Below the pieces are notes generated by a model that was not told the DNA's origin, did no database searches, and saw only the letters and a list, made by a program, of their open reading frames with translations. Positions 44,907 through 53,937 of a DNA stretch of 64,000 nt are shown piece after piece. Position 1 is the stretch's first letter, and the number at the start of each line of letters is the position of its first letter. This stretch comes from UBA1447 sp964568955 (GTDB lineage Bacteria; Bacillota; Clostridia; Oscillospirales; Acutalibacteraceae), in the NCBI GenBank assembly GCA_964568955.1, contig CAZMSM010000001.1:100582-164581 (forward strand). Reading direction: 5' to 3'. Position numbers and translations under genes: made by a program.

Positions 44907-45911
44907 ATGAATAATGTATTGCTAGACATTAAAAATATACACCTTTCTTTTTTCACCTCTGCCGGTGAAGTGAAGGCACTCAACGATGTTTCTATCACTT
45001 TGAACCAAGGAGACGTTTTGGGTATTGTCGGCGAATCCGGTAGCGGTAAAAGTGTAACAGCTTATTCCATAATGGGCTTAACTGCACATCCGGGTAAGCT
45101 GATAAGTGGCAGTATCGAGTTCAATGGGCATATAATTAATGAAATGTCCGAAAAAGAATTACGTGATATGCGTGGTAATGAGGTCAGTATTGTTTTTCAA
45201 GACCCTATGACGAGCTTAAACCCTGTATATACCATCAGCAACCAAATTTGCGAGTCTATTATGCTTCACACGGGGAAAAATAAAAGGGAAGCGCAAGAAA
45301 GAGCGTTGGAACTACTTACTTTGGTGGGGATAAATGAGCCACAAAGAAGACTCAAACAATACCCACATGAGCTGTCAGGCGGTATGAGGCAGAGAGTGAT
45401 GATTGCTATCGCGCTTGCATGCGAACCAAAGTTACTCATAGCGGATGAGCCAACAACGGCACTTGATGTGACGATACAAGCACAGATTTTGGAGCTTATG
45501 ACTGAGCTTAAAGAAAAAATCGGTATGTCGATTATTATGATAACACACGATTTAGGCATTGTTGCCAATATGTGTTCTAAAATAGCCGTCATGTATGCAG
45601 GCAAGATTGTGGAACACGGCAACGTTGATGAAATTTTCTATAATCCAAAACATGAGTATACAAAAGGTTTGCTCAATAGCATACCAAAGCTATATGAAAC
45701 AGAGCGCACAAAACTCATTGCAATCGAAGGAACACCGGTCGATATGTTGAATGTTCCAAAAGGGTGTCCTTTTGCGCCAAGATGCGACAGCTGCATGAAA
45801 ATATGTTTAAGACAAATGCCGGAATACACTGCAATTACGGATGATCATTACAGTGCCTGCTGGTTATTGCAAAAAGAAGAGTTTTTTCAAGGCGGTAAAC
45901 AAAATGACTGA
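44907..45911 (+). CDS. oppD: Oligopeptide/dipeptide ABC transporter ATP-binding protein (OppD)
   Basis: 334 residues. Walker A GESGSGKSVT, signature LSGGMRQRVM and Walker B LLIADEPTTALDVT are intact. The C-terminal oligopeptide-transporter extension has GCPFAPRCDSCMKIC, which in some family members holds an iron-sulfur cluster. The start is ATG 44907, 7 bases after GAGG; the GTG at 44901 is too close. The end overlaps oppF by 8 bases. Confidence 0.94.
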   Translation: MNNVLLDIKNIHLSFFTSAGEVKALNDVSITLNQGDVLGIVGESGSGKSVTAYSIMGLTAHPGKLISGSIEFNGHIINEMSEKELRDMRGNEVSIVFQDPMTSLNPVYTISNQICESIMLHTGKNKREAQERALELLTLVGINEPQRRLKQYPHELSGGMRQRVMIAIALACEPKLLIADEPTTALDVTIQAQILELMTELKEKIGMSIIMITHDLGIVANMCSKIAVMYAGKIVEHGNVDEIFYNPKHEYTKGLLNSIPKLYETERTKLIAIEGTPVDMLNVPKGCPFAPRCDSCMKICLRQMPEYTAITDDHYSACWLLQKEEFFQGGKQND

Positions 45912-46875
45912 TAAATTACTGGAAGTTGAAAATTTAAAACAGTATTTTCGCGCTGGTGGAAGTCCATTCAAACCGAAATACATAAAAGCTGTTGACGATG
46001 TCAGCTTGTATATTAACCGTGGGGAAACACTCGGTCTGGTTGGTGAAAGCGGATGCGGAAAAACGACAATCGGTCGGACTATTCTTCGTTTGCACGAACC
46101 CACCGGTGGTAAAATCATTTATGACGGCAAAGACATTACGAATGTTGATATGTTCCCTTACAGGCGCAAAATGCAAGTTGTCTTTCAAGACCCATATGCA
46201 AGTCTTGACCCGCGAATGACCGTTAGTGACATTGTTGGTGAGGCTATTGATATTCACAAATTAGCACCAACTAAAAAAGACCGTAATGATAAAATCATCA
46301 GCTTACTCGAGCGCGTCGGTCTCAACAGTGAACATGCCAACCGCTATCCCCATGAATTTTCCGGTGGTCAGCGGCAAAGAATCGGCATCGCAAGAGCGTT
46401 GGCTGTTGACCCGGAATTTATTGTATGTGACGAACCTATTTCCGCGTTGGATGTTTCAATTCAAGCCCAAGTAATTAATATGTTCGAAGATTTTCAGGAA
46501 AACATGGGACTGACCTACCTTTTCATTGCGCATGAGTTGAGTGTTGTAAAACACATAAGCAACAGAATCGGCGTTATGTATCTGGGCAAAATCGTTGAGC
46601 TTGCCAATAATTATGAGTTGATTTTTCATTCTGTGCATCCCTATACCAAATCGTTGATATCCGCTATTCCCATTGCCGACCCGATACAAAGCCGCAAAAA
46701 CAAAAGGATAATTTTGGAAGGGGATGTACCAAGCCCCCTTAACCCTCCCAGCGGATGTAGGTTCCGAACCCGCTGCCTTTATGCAACCGACATCTGTTCG
46801 CAAACAGAACCCGAACTCAAAGAAATTTCACCTGACCATTTTGCGGCATGTCATAATTTAGATAAAGTTCAATAA
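45904..46875 (+). CDS. oppF: Oligopeptide/dipeptide ABC transporter ATP-binding protein (OppF)
   Basis: 323 residues. Walker A GESGCGKTTIGR, signature FSGGQRQRIGIARAL and Walker B FIVCDEPISALDVS are intact. The C-terminal extension has GCRFRTRCLYATDICS. The start is ATG 45904 behind AAGGCGGT; a longer frame from 45841 would run inside oppD and is rejected. With OppD it powers peptide uptake. Confidence 0.94.
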   Translation: MTDKLLEVENLKQYFRAGGSPFKPKYIKAVDDVSLYINRGETLGLVGESGCGKTTIGRTILRLHEPTGGKIIYDGKDITNVDMFPYRRKMQVVFQDPYASLDPRMTVSDIVGEAIDIHKLAPTKKDRNDKIISLLERVGLNSEHANRYPHEFSGGQRQRIGIARALAVDPEFIVCDEPISALDVSIQAQVINMFEDFQENMGLTYLFIAHELSVVKHISNRIGVMYLGKIVELANNYELIFHSVHPYTKSLISAIPIADPIQSRKNKRIILEGDVPSPLNPPSGCRFRTRCLYATDICSQTEPELKEISPDHFAACHNLDKVQ

Positions 46876-46990
46876 AACATTTATAGATTTCGGTTATAAC
46901 ATTCATATTTGAAATACGATTATCGGCCGTTAATTGCTTTTTCAAATACAATGTTGAACAATAAAACAAAAATTTTAGGAGGAAAGAAAA

Positions 46991-48622
46991 ATGAAAAAGA
47001 AGATCGCACTCTTTATGGCAGTACTCATGATTGGCTTGATTCTTCTGCCTGCATGCAACAAAGACGATGCACCGCCCAAAAAATCAAGTGTTGAAACGCT
47101 CAATGTATGTGTCGGCCCCGATCCGGACACAATTGACCCGGCATTAAACTCCTCTGTTGACGGCGCTACCCTGATCATTCACGCCTTTGAGGGCTTAATG
47201 ACGCTCGATAAAGAAGGTACCCCGGTTTACGGCCAGGCTAAATCGCATGAAGTTTCCGAAGATGGAAAGACATACACCTTCAAACTGCGCGACGATCTAA
47301 AATGGAGCGATGGAACAGCATTAAAAGCCGAAGATTTTGTTTATTCATGGAACCGTGCTGTCAGCCCGACTACGGCCGCAGACTACGAGTACATGTTTGA
47401 CGTAATTGACGGTTATGACGTCCCAGAACCTAAAGAAGGCGAACAACCCATAGAAAAAGTACTTAATGTCAAAGCAACGGACGATAAAACACTTGTTGTT
47501 ACGCTTAAGACGCTGACACCTTATTTCCTTGAGCTGTGCGCTTTCCCGGCATTCTCCCCCGTGAGAAAAGACCTCATTGAAGCAAACGGAGAAAAATGGG
47601 CAACTACAGTAGCAACGTACATCGGTAACGGCCCCTATAAGATGACAGAATGGCTTCCCGGCTCACATATAATCTATACTAAAAATGAGAATTATTGGGA
47701 TTATAAAAATCTTGGAACAACGAACTTGAAGTTTGTACTGATGGATGAAGACTCTTCCATTCTGAATGCATTTGTTCAAAAGGAAATTTTATTTGCAGAT
47801 TCAATGCCCCAAGATGAAATCGACGCATGGAGAGACAAAGCAGAGTTTAATCTTGAAGGACAGCTGGGCACTTATTACATTTCATATAATGTAAAAAAAG
47901 CTCCCCTTGACAATCCTCTTGTACGTCAAGCACTAACGCTTGCTATCGATCGTAATTTTATCGTAAAGAACATCGGTAAAGCCGGTCAAGTTCCCGCGGG
48001 TGGTTTTGTTCCTACCGGACTGACAGATGTCGACAAGACAAAAGAGTTCCGCGATGTTGGTGGTAATTATTTTGATCCACTTGCCCATGAAGCGAATGTT
48101 GCAAAAGCAAAAGAACTCCTTAAAGAAGCCGGATATGAAGGCGGCGCAGGTTTACCAAACATTGAATATCTTTACAATGTCGGAACAGGACATCAGGCGA
48201 TAGGCGAAGCTATTCAAGACATGTGGAAAACTATCGGCGTTAACGTTACACTCGTGTCACAAGAATGGGGTACATTCCTTAATACCCGTAAAAACGGCGA
48301 TTACTTTATTGCTCGTAACGGTTGGCTTGGCGACTACAATGACCCCATTTCCTTCCTGGATATGTGGGTTACAGGCGGCGGCAATAATGACGCACAATGG
48401 TCCAATGCCGAATACGACGCCCTTATTAAAGATGTAAAATCCTCCAGCGACGCAGCTGAAAGAATTCAAAAGATGCATAAGGCTGAAGATATCATATTTG
48501 ATGAGTGGATGCTCTGCCCGATTTACTACTATGTTGATATTTTCCTTCTCAATGATACAATCGAGGGCTTCTGGTCTTCACCGCTTGGCTTTAAGTACTT
48601 TATGTACGCTACTGTAAAATAA
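46991..48622 (+). CDS. oppA: Oligopeptide-binding lipoprotein (OppA family)
   Basis: 543 residues. A lipoprotein signal peptide ends in the lipobox LLPAC, with the anchoring Cys at residue 22. The mature part is a family 5 solute-binding protein, shown by DPDTIDPALN, KLRDDLKWSDGTALKAEDFVYSWNR and NPLVRQALTLAIDR. It captures peptides outside the membrane for OppBCDF. The ATG follows AGGAGGAAAG. It is the last gene of the operon, 115 bases after oppF, and ends before a hairpin at 48684. Confidence 0.95.
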   Translation: MKKKIALFMAVLMIGLILLPACNKDDAPPKKSSVETLNVCVGPDPDTIDPALNSSVDGATLIIHAFEGLMTLDKEGTPVYGQAKSHEVSEDGKTYTFKLRDDLKWSDGTALKAEDFVYSWNRAVSPTTAADYEYMFDVIDGYDVPEPKEGEQPIEKVLNVKATDDKTLVVTLKTLTPYFLELCAFPAFSPVRKDLIEANGEKWATTVATYIGNGPYKMTEWLPGSHIIYTKNENYWDYKNLGTTNLKFVLMDEDSSILNAFVQKEILFADSMPQDEIDAWRDKAEFNLEGQLGTYYISYNVKKAPLDNPLVRQALTLAIDRNFIVKNIGKAGQVPAGGFVPTGLTDVDKTKEFRDVGGNYFDPLAHEANVAKAKELLKEAGYEGGAGLPNIEYLYNVGTGHQAIGEAIQDMWKTIGVNVTLVSQEWGTFLNTRKNGDYFIARNGWLGDYNDPISFLDMWVTGGGNNDAQWSNAEYDALIKDVKSSSDAAERIQKMHKAEDIIFDEWMLCPIYYYVDIFLLNDTIEGFWSSPLGFKYFMYATVK

Positions 48623-48683
48623 ACCGGGTGTCTGTAGCAAGTCAAGTTTTGGGTTTTAAACCCATTATTCTAATAAATTTACG

Positions 48684-48719
48684 AACAGGCGGCCAAAGCG
48701 AAAGCTAAGGCCGCTTGTT
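48684..48719 (+). terminator. Hairpin terminator after oppA
   Basis: AACAGGCGGCC (48684-48694) pairs with GGCCGCTTGTT (48709-48719), 11 pairs including one G-U, with a 14-base loop. Only a short T stretch follows, so termination efficiency is uncertain. Confidence 0.65.
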
Positions 48720-48744
48720 TAGTGAATATATCCATCAATTAAAT

Positions 48745-48773
48745 TTGTAAAGAGCGTGTTATTTTGTTATACT
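48745..48773 (+). promoter_or_regulatory. Promoter for the ABC exporter operon
   Basis: TTGTAA at 48745-48750 and TATACT at 48768-48773 are 17 bases apart. Its position rules out the TTG at 48764 as the start of the first ABC gene. Confidence 0.7.
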
Positions 48774-48805
48774 CTAAGGCAGAAAATCAGTTTGGGGGAA
48801 CTACG

Positions 48806-50575
48806 TTGAAGTCGAGCAAAATTATCTTGCAATATTTTAAAAAGAATTGGTTTCGATATATATCGGGACTTTGTGTTGTTTTTATTGCTACGTATTTAAA
48901 CACCATGATACCGCGAAAAATGGGATTTGCCATTGACGCGTTAAATTCACCGGAAATAAATGTAGATGCAGTTAGACGCATTGCGTTTTCCCTCGCACTC
49001 ATCGGTATTGGAGCTTTCTTATCAAGATTCCTTTGGCGATACCTGATAATGGGGTTTTGCAGGCATATCGAGTTCTATTTGCGTGAAAAGTTGTTTGCAC
49101 ATTTACAAAAACTATCTCCGGATTACTATGTTCGCAACAATACGGGGGATATCATTACAAGATTAATCATTGATGTTCAAGCAATTCGCGCAATGATTGG
49201 TTTTGGCACAGTTTCAATTATTGACGTCGTTGTCACTGTGGTTTTATCTGTAATCAATATGAGTCTTTCCATTAACGGTTTGTTTACACTGATGGCTTTT
49301 GCGCCGATTCCATTTTTAGTGTTTCTACTGATAAAAATCAGGTTACTTATCAGAAAAAGATATGGCAAAGTACAAAAGTCAATTTCAAACATCGCCTCTA
49401 AGGTTCAAGAAAACATAACAGGTATTCGGGTAATAAAATCTTTTTCTCAAGAGGAAAAAGAAAGTGCGGTTTTTAATATATTAAGCAGAAAAAAATTAAA
49501 AGCCGAAACCGCATTAGTCCGGACTTTTGCCGTTATGGATCCCTCTGTGAGCCTTGCGTTTGGGGTTGTATTTTCGTTGTTTCTTGTCGTGGGCGGGTCT
49601 ATGGTAGCTAAAAGCCAAGTGACACTTGGCGATTTTGTCTCCTTTAACTCATATCTGCTTCTTATTATGAACCCCATTAGCAATATTGGAAAAATAGTTG
49701 ACAGATGGCAACGCGGTCTCACATCCATGAAAAGACTGGATAAAATACTGCTGGAAAAACCCACGATAACCGATAAAAATGCGGATATGAGCATAAACCG
49801 GCTAAATAACGGCTCCATTACTGCAAAAGACCTTAGCTTTTCATTTGAAAATAACAACTTTATTCTTAAAAACATATCGTTCGCTATCCCGCACGGAGGG
49901 TCTCTCGCTATAATGGGACCAACAGGAAGCGGCAAAACCAAAATGTTAGAGTTGATTGTGAGATTGTGGGAATGTAGAGATGACATGTTATTTGTTGGTG
50001 GGTGTGACATCAATCAATTACCCTTAAAAACGCTTAGAAATGAGTGCGCTTTTGTTCCTCAAGACACCTTTTTGTTTTCGGACACCATAATGGAAAATAT
50101 TCGTTTTTTCAACATGGACATATCCGACGAACAAGTTATAGAGGCTGCCAAAGCGGCTTTTGTGCATGAAAACATCTCCGAATTTCCCAAGGGATACAAT
50201 ACCGTACTTGGTGAGAGAGGCATGACTTTATCGGGGGGGCAAAAACAAAGAATAGCCTTGGCAAGGGCACTTGCCGCAAAACCTAAAATACTTTTGTTGG
50301 ATGATTGTATGTCAGCTGTCGATGCCGAAACAGAAAAAGAAATTATAAAAAATCTAAAAAACATTATTGCCGACTGCACGTTGATTATTGTAACGCATAG
50401 GTTATCTGCATCGGCCCTTGCAGATAAGATACTGTTGCTTAACAGTAAAGGTGAAATTGAGGAGTACGGCAACCACAACGAATTGATCAGCTCCGCAGGC
50501 ACTTATTTTAAAATGGTGGAAGAAGTGTTGAGTGTCGAAAGCTTGAACGATGAGGAAGGTGACACGGTTGAATAA
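48806..50575 (+). CDS. ABC exporter half-transporter, degenerate catalytic site subunit
   Basis: 589 residues. A six-helix exporter membrane domain (about 1-310) is followed by an ATPase domain with Walker A GPTGSGKTK, signature LSGGQKQR and Walker B ILLLDDCMSAVD. The catalytic Glu of Walker B is Asp, as in one partner of BmrC/BmrD-type heterodimers. The start is TTG 48806 behind GGGGGA. The 3' end overlaps the next gene by 8 bases. The substrate cannot be told; lipid or drug export is typical. Confidence 0.92.
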   Translation: MKSSKIILQYFKKNWFRYISGLCVVFIATYLNTMIPRKMGFAIDALNSPEINVDAVRRIAFSLALIGIGAFLSRFLWRYLIMGFCRHIEFYLREKLFAHLQKLSPDYYVRNNTGDIITRLIIDVQAIRAMIGFGTVSIIDVVVTVVLSVINMSLSINGLFTLMAFAPIPFLVFLLIKIRLLIRKRYGKVQKSISNIASKVQENITGIRVIKSFSQEEKESAVFNILSRKKLKAETALVRTFAVMDPSVSLAFGVVFSLFLVVGGSMVAKSQVTLGDFVSFNSYLLLIMNPISNIGKIVDRWQRGLTSMKRLDKILLEKPTITDKNADMSINRLNNGSITAKDLSFSFENNNFILKNISFAIPHGGSLAIMGPTGSGKTKMLELIVRLWECRDDMLFVGGCDINQLPLKTLRNECAFVPQDTFLFSDTIMENIRFFNMDISDEQVIEAAKAAFVHENISEFPKGYNTVLGERGMTLSGGQKQRIALARALAAKPKILLLDDCMSAVDAETEKEIIKNLKNIIADCTLIIVTHRLSASALADKILLLNSKGEIEEYGNHNELISSAGTYFKMVEEVLSVESLNDEEGDTVE

Positions 50576-52367
50576 CACGAAAGAAAAGGCCGTTATGGGC
50601 GGCAGCATGAAAGAGTTTGTTGAAAAGAAAAAAGGTTCAACTGTTCTTCGCCTTCTATCCTATTTTCGTTACCACAAAGGGTTAGCTGTACTGGCTGTTG
50701 TGCTTGCGTTGTCTGTCAATGTCGCTTCTATAGCGCAGCCTTACATCTTAAAAACGATTGTCGATAATTATTTGACAAAGGGTATATATGATTTTAATAT
50801 ATTTTTAACTTTTGGATTTGTTTACTTTTTTACAATTATTATAGGGGCAGCCGGTAATTACAGCCAAACAATTGTTTTAAACTACCTCGGTCAATCCATT
50901 ATTCATAAAATACGCGTTGAATTGTTCTCTCATATACAACATCTCAGCATGCGATTCTTTGACAGAAACTCTAGCGGAAAAATATTGACGCGTATTAACA
51001 GCGATATAGAGGCACTGTCGGAAATATATTCCAGCACATTAATTGTTGTTGTTAAAGATACACTGCTAATTGTTGGCATACTGACAGCTATGTTTTCTAT
51101 GAATCGAACACTTGCTTTTTGGTCGTTGTGGTCTGTGCCGGTCGTTGTAGCATTAACCGTGCTATACCGCTATTTAGCAAGAAGTAACTTTAAAAAAGTC
51201 AAAGCGCAACTTTCAAAAATTAATTCATTCTTGGCAGAAAATATTATTGGCATGAAAGTAGTGCAAATTTTTGCACGCGAAGACGACACGTTGGAAGAGT
51301 TTCACAACCTTGGAAACGTTTACTGCAAGCTTGGCGTCAGAGCAATTATTTTAAACAGTCTTTCAAATCCAATGATTTTGGCCATATCAAATGTGATGAT
51401 AGCTGTTTTGATCGGCAGTTTTGCGCCTCAGGTAAAGCAGGGTATGATTGAAGTTGGGGTGGTTATTGCTTTTGCCACCTACATCAAGCAGCTTTTCAAT
51501 CCGATTGCAAAAATAGCAGAGCAATTCACCAGTATACAGTCATCGCTGATTTCAGCTGATAGGGTCTTTGATATTATTGATACAACAGATTGTCTCGAAG
51601 ACTTCTCTTCAGGGATAAGAACGAATAAGATAAAAGGGGATATCGAGTTTAAAAACGTTTGGTTTGCCTATAATGATGAAGACTATGTGTTAAGGGATGT
51701 GAGTTTTGTTGTAAAATCCGGGCAACGATGTGCTTTTGTGGGTGCGACAGGTTCCGGGAAAAGCACGATCATTTCTCTATTGGTCAGGTTTTATGATATT
51801 CAAAAAGGGCAAATCCTGGTTGACGGTATAGATATTAAAGAATACAATCTTGTTGATTTAAGAAGATGTGTTGCCGTTGTTATGCAAGATGTGTTCCTTT
51901 TTTCGGGCGATATCCGTTTTAATATCCGCTTGAATAATGAGGAGATTACCGACTATGATATTGCCAAAACAATCCAAGCAATAAACGCGGATGAGTTTTT
52001 CGACTCATTTGAAGACGGTTATGACCATGTAGTATCGGAGCGCGGCAGCACCTTTTCCGCAGGCGAAAGGCAGCTGGTGTCTTTTGCTAGAGCAGTTGCA
52101 TTTAAACCGTCCGTACTTGTACTGGACGAAGCAACAGCAAACATTGATACCGAAACGGAAATTGCCCTGCAACGATCAATTGACGCAATGTCCGGTAAAC
52201 AAACGGTAATTATTATCGCACATAGATTATCAACAATTGTTAATTCTGATATTATTTTTGTAATGAAAAAGGGAAAGATAAAGGAAGCGGGGTCTCACCA
52301 AGAACTTTATGCACAAGACGGGCTTTATAGAAAGCTATACGATATGTCTTGTAAATCCATTTCATGA
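50568..52367 (+). CDS. ABC exporter half-transporter, catalytic partner
   Basis: 599 residues. It has a membrane domain (about 1-330) and an ATPase domain with Walker A GATGSGKST and Walker B VLVLDEATANID with the catalytic Glu. Its signature is FSAGERQ instead of LSGGQ. Combined with the upstream subunit, one composite site is canonical (this Walker A/B plus the partner LSGGQ) and the other is degenerate. That is the pattern of asymmetric heterodimeric exporters. The start is TTG 50568 behind AAGGTG, overlapping the previous stop. Confidence 0.93.
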   Translation: MNNTKEKAVMGGSMKEFVEKKKGSTVLRLLSYFRYHKGLAVLAVVLALSVNVASIAQPYILKTIVDNYLTKGIYDFNIFLTFGFVYFFTIIIGAAGNYSQTIVLNYLGQSIIHKIRVELFSHIQHLSMRFFDRNSSGKILTRINSDIEALSEIYSSTLIVVVKDTLLIVGILTAMFSMNRTLAFWSLWSVPVVVALTVLYRYLARSNFKKVKAQLSKINSFLAENIIGMKVVQIFAREDDTLEEFHNLGNVYCKLGVRAIILNSLSNPMILAISNVMIAVLIGSFAPQVKQGMIEVGVVIAFATYIKQLFNPIAKIAEQFTSIQSSLISADRVFDIIDTTDCLEDFSSGIRTNKIKGDIEFKNVWFAYNDEDYVLRDVSFVVKSGQRCAFVGATGSGKSTIISLLVRFYDIQKGQILVDGIDIKEYNLVDLRRCVAVVMQDVFLFSGDIRFNIRLNNEEITDYDIAKTIQAINADEFFDSFEDGYDHVVSERGSTFSAGERQLVSFARAVAFKPSVLVLDEATANIDTETEIALQRSIDAMSGKQTVIIIAHRLSTIVNSDIIFVMKKGKIKEAGSHQELYAQDGLYRKLYDMSCKSIS

Positions 52368-52388
52368 CGATGGACAGGGGAGCAAAGG

Positions 52389-52724
52389 ATGAATATTCAA
52401 ATATTCGGGTCAAAAAAATGTTTTGACACGCAAAAAGCCGAGAGGTACTTTAAGGAAAGAAAAATAAAATATCAGTATATTGATATTTTGCGGTTCGGCT
52501 TGAGCAAAGGGGAGCTAAAAAGTGTTTCGGCCGCTGTTGGGATAAAAAATTTAATTAGCCCAACAGCACAAAAGAACAGCTATTCAACGATGAATGTGAC
52601 CGGGTCAAGTTCTTGGGAAGAAAAGCTATTAACCAACCCCAAATTGTATAAAACCCCTGTTGTAAGAAATGGTAAGAAAGCAACCGTAGGGTATCAGCCT
52701 GAAGTTTGGTCTGATTGGGATTGA
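52389..52724 (+). CDS. ArsC/Spx-like thioredoxin-fold protein
   Basis: 111 residues. The ArsC-family fold shows in IFGSKKCFDTQKAERYFKERKIKYQYIDI and in TPVVRNGKKATVGY near the end. Only one cysteine (Cys12) is present, and the second arsenate-reductase cysteine is missing. No ars genes are nearby. A glutaredoxin-like or unknown role is as likely as arsenate reduction. The ATG follows GGGGAGCAAAGG. It lies 21 bases after the exporter gene and is probably in that operon. Confidence 0.85.
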   Translation: MNIQIFGSKKCFDTQKAERYFKERKIKYQYIDILRFGLSKGELKSVSAAVGIKNLISPTAQKNSYSTMNVTGSSSWEEKLLTNPKLYKTPVVRNGKKATVGYQPEVWSDWD

Positions 52725-52792
52725 CATTTTGATGTTTAAACCATAAATCACACGAATTCCTGCAAAAGTACACCGATAGTGGTTGATAATTA

Positions 52793-52821
52793 TTGCAATT
52801 TGTTGGCATTGCTGATATGAT
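52793..52821 (+). promoter_or_regulatory. Promoter for nadA
   Basis: TTGCAA at 52793-52798 and TATGAT at 52816-52821 are 17 bases apart, with an upstream TGA giving an extended -10. A second TATAAT at 52838-52843 lacks a good -35. Confidence 0.65.
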
Positions 52822-52874
52822 TTTACTTAGTGTTCGATATAATTTATTTCGTTTAAGTAATAGGGGTGATCCGC

Positions 52875-53786
52875 ATGATTAAAAACATTCAAAATGAAAT
52901 TATACGACTAAAAAAAGAAAACGACATTTGTATTCTTGCGCACAGCTACCAATCGCCGGAAATCATAGAAGTGGGTGATTTTACAGGTGACTCCTATCAA
53001 TTAAGCTTAATGGCAAGCAAAGCTCCTCAAAAAACAATCATCATGTGCGGTGTGCGTTTTATGGCGGAAACAGTTAAGATTCTTTCGCCGTCGAAAACGG
53101 TATTTCTTGCAAACTCAAGCGCAGGCTGCCCAATGGCAGAACAGATGGACAAAGAAATGATAGCAGCTGTAAAAAAAGAGTTTCCTCAATATACTGTTGT
53201 TGCTTATATCAACACGACAGCCGAGCTTAAAACCATTTGTGACGTCTGCGTTACCTCATCATCAGCGGTGAAAATTGTCGACAAGATAGAAAATAAAAAC
53301 ATCCTATTTATTCCGGATTGTAATTTGGGGCAATATGTTGCAGAAAAATTACCCCATAAAAACATAAAATTATTACAAGGCGGATGCCCAATACATGCGA
53401 TTGTAGATATTGATGATGTCAATGCCGCAAGAGCGCAACACCCGAATGCGGCGTTGCTAATTCATCCGGAATGCACCCCGGATGTGGTAAAACAAGCTGA
53501 TTTTGTGGGCTCGACGTCAGCGATAATGGATTTTGCAAAATCTTCCGATAAAGAAGAATTTATTATCGGTACAGAAATGGGTGTCCTGGAACAGCTAGAG
53601 TATTTGTGCCCGGAGAAAAAGTTTTATAGCCTATCAAAAAAGCTGCTTTGCCCCGATATGAAGATTACGACACTGACGGATGTTTATAACTGTTTGCAGG
53701 GCAAGGGCGGGGAAGAAATAATTCTTGATGACGCAATCATTAAAGATGCGAGAAAGTGCATTGATGAGATGATTAGATTAGGTTGA
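52875..53786 (+). CDS. nadA: Quinolinate synthase A
   Basis: 303 residues, the short NadA form. It condenses iminoaspartate with dihydroxyacetone phosphate using a 4Fe-4S cluster. Three spaced cysteines fit the cluster ligands: SSAGCPMAEQM near 85, GGCPIHAI near 172 and LLCPDM near 258. HSYQSPEI, GDSYQLS and HPECTPDVV are also diagnostic. The start is ATG 52875 behind AGGGGTGAT. nadB and nadC, its usual partners, are not adjacent. Confidence 0.94.
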   Translation: MIKNIQNEIIRLKKENDICILAHSYQSPEIIEVGDFTGDSYQLSLMASKAPQKTIIMCGVRFMAETVKILSPSKTVFLANSSAGCPMAEQMDKEMIAAVKKEFPQYTVVAYINTTAELKTICDVCVTSSSAVKIVDKIENKNILFIPDCNLGQYVAEKLPHKNIKLLQGGCPIHAIVDIDDVNAARAQHPNAALLIHPECTPDVVKQADFVGSTSAIMDFAKSSDKEEFIIGTEMGVLEQLEYLCPEKKFYSLSKKLLCPDMKITTLTDVYNCLQGKGGEEIILDDAIIKDARKCIDEMIRLG

Positions 53787-53805
53787 TTTTCATAAATTAG
53801 CATTC

Positions 53806-53839
53806 AAAAGTAGCGGCGGCGTTTAACCACCGCTATTTT
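53806..53839 (+). terminator. Terminator after nadA
   Basis: AAAAGTAGCGG (53806-53816) pairs with CCGCTATTTT (53830-53839) with one bulged G, and the inner GG/CC can extend the stem. The left A-run and right T-run are typical of intrinsic terminators. Confidence 0.75.
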
Positions 53840-53881
53840 CCAATTAAAATGATATTCCGCTACAAAAAACCATTATTTTAT

Positions 53882-53889
53882 GATAGAAT
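53882..53889 (+). promoter_or_regulatory. Possible -10 of the thioesterase gene promoter
   Basis: TGATAGAAT (53881-53889) reads as an extended -10, after the nadA terminator. The -35 is weak. Confidence 0.4.
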
Positions 53890-53937
53890 ACATGAAGAAA
53901 ATCAAAGAGCGTAAGTACGAAAGTGAGTGCTTGATAA

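Noticed and set aside
45841..45903. Longer OppF start
   Set aside because: The extra residues come from the oppD coding region; ATG 45904 has AAGGCGGT at the right distance.
48764..48805. Longer start of the first exporter gene
   Set aside because: It overlaps the promoter -10, so it would not be in the transcript.
52389..52724. Functional arsenate reductase (ArsC)
   Set aside because: Only one cysteine is present and no ars genes are nearby, so only the fold family is claimed.
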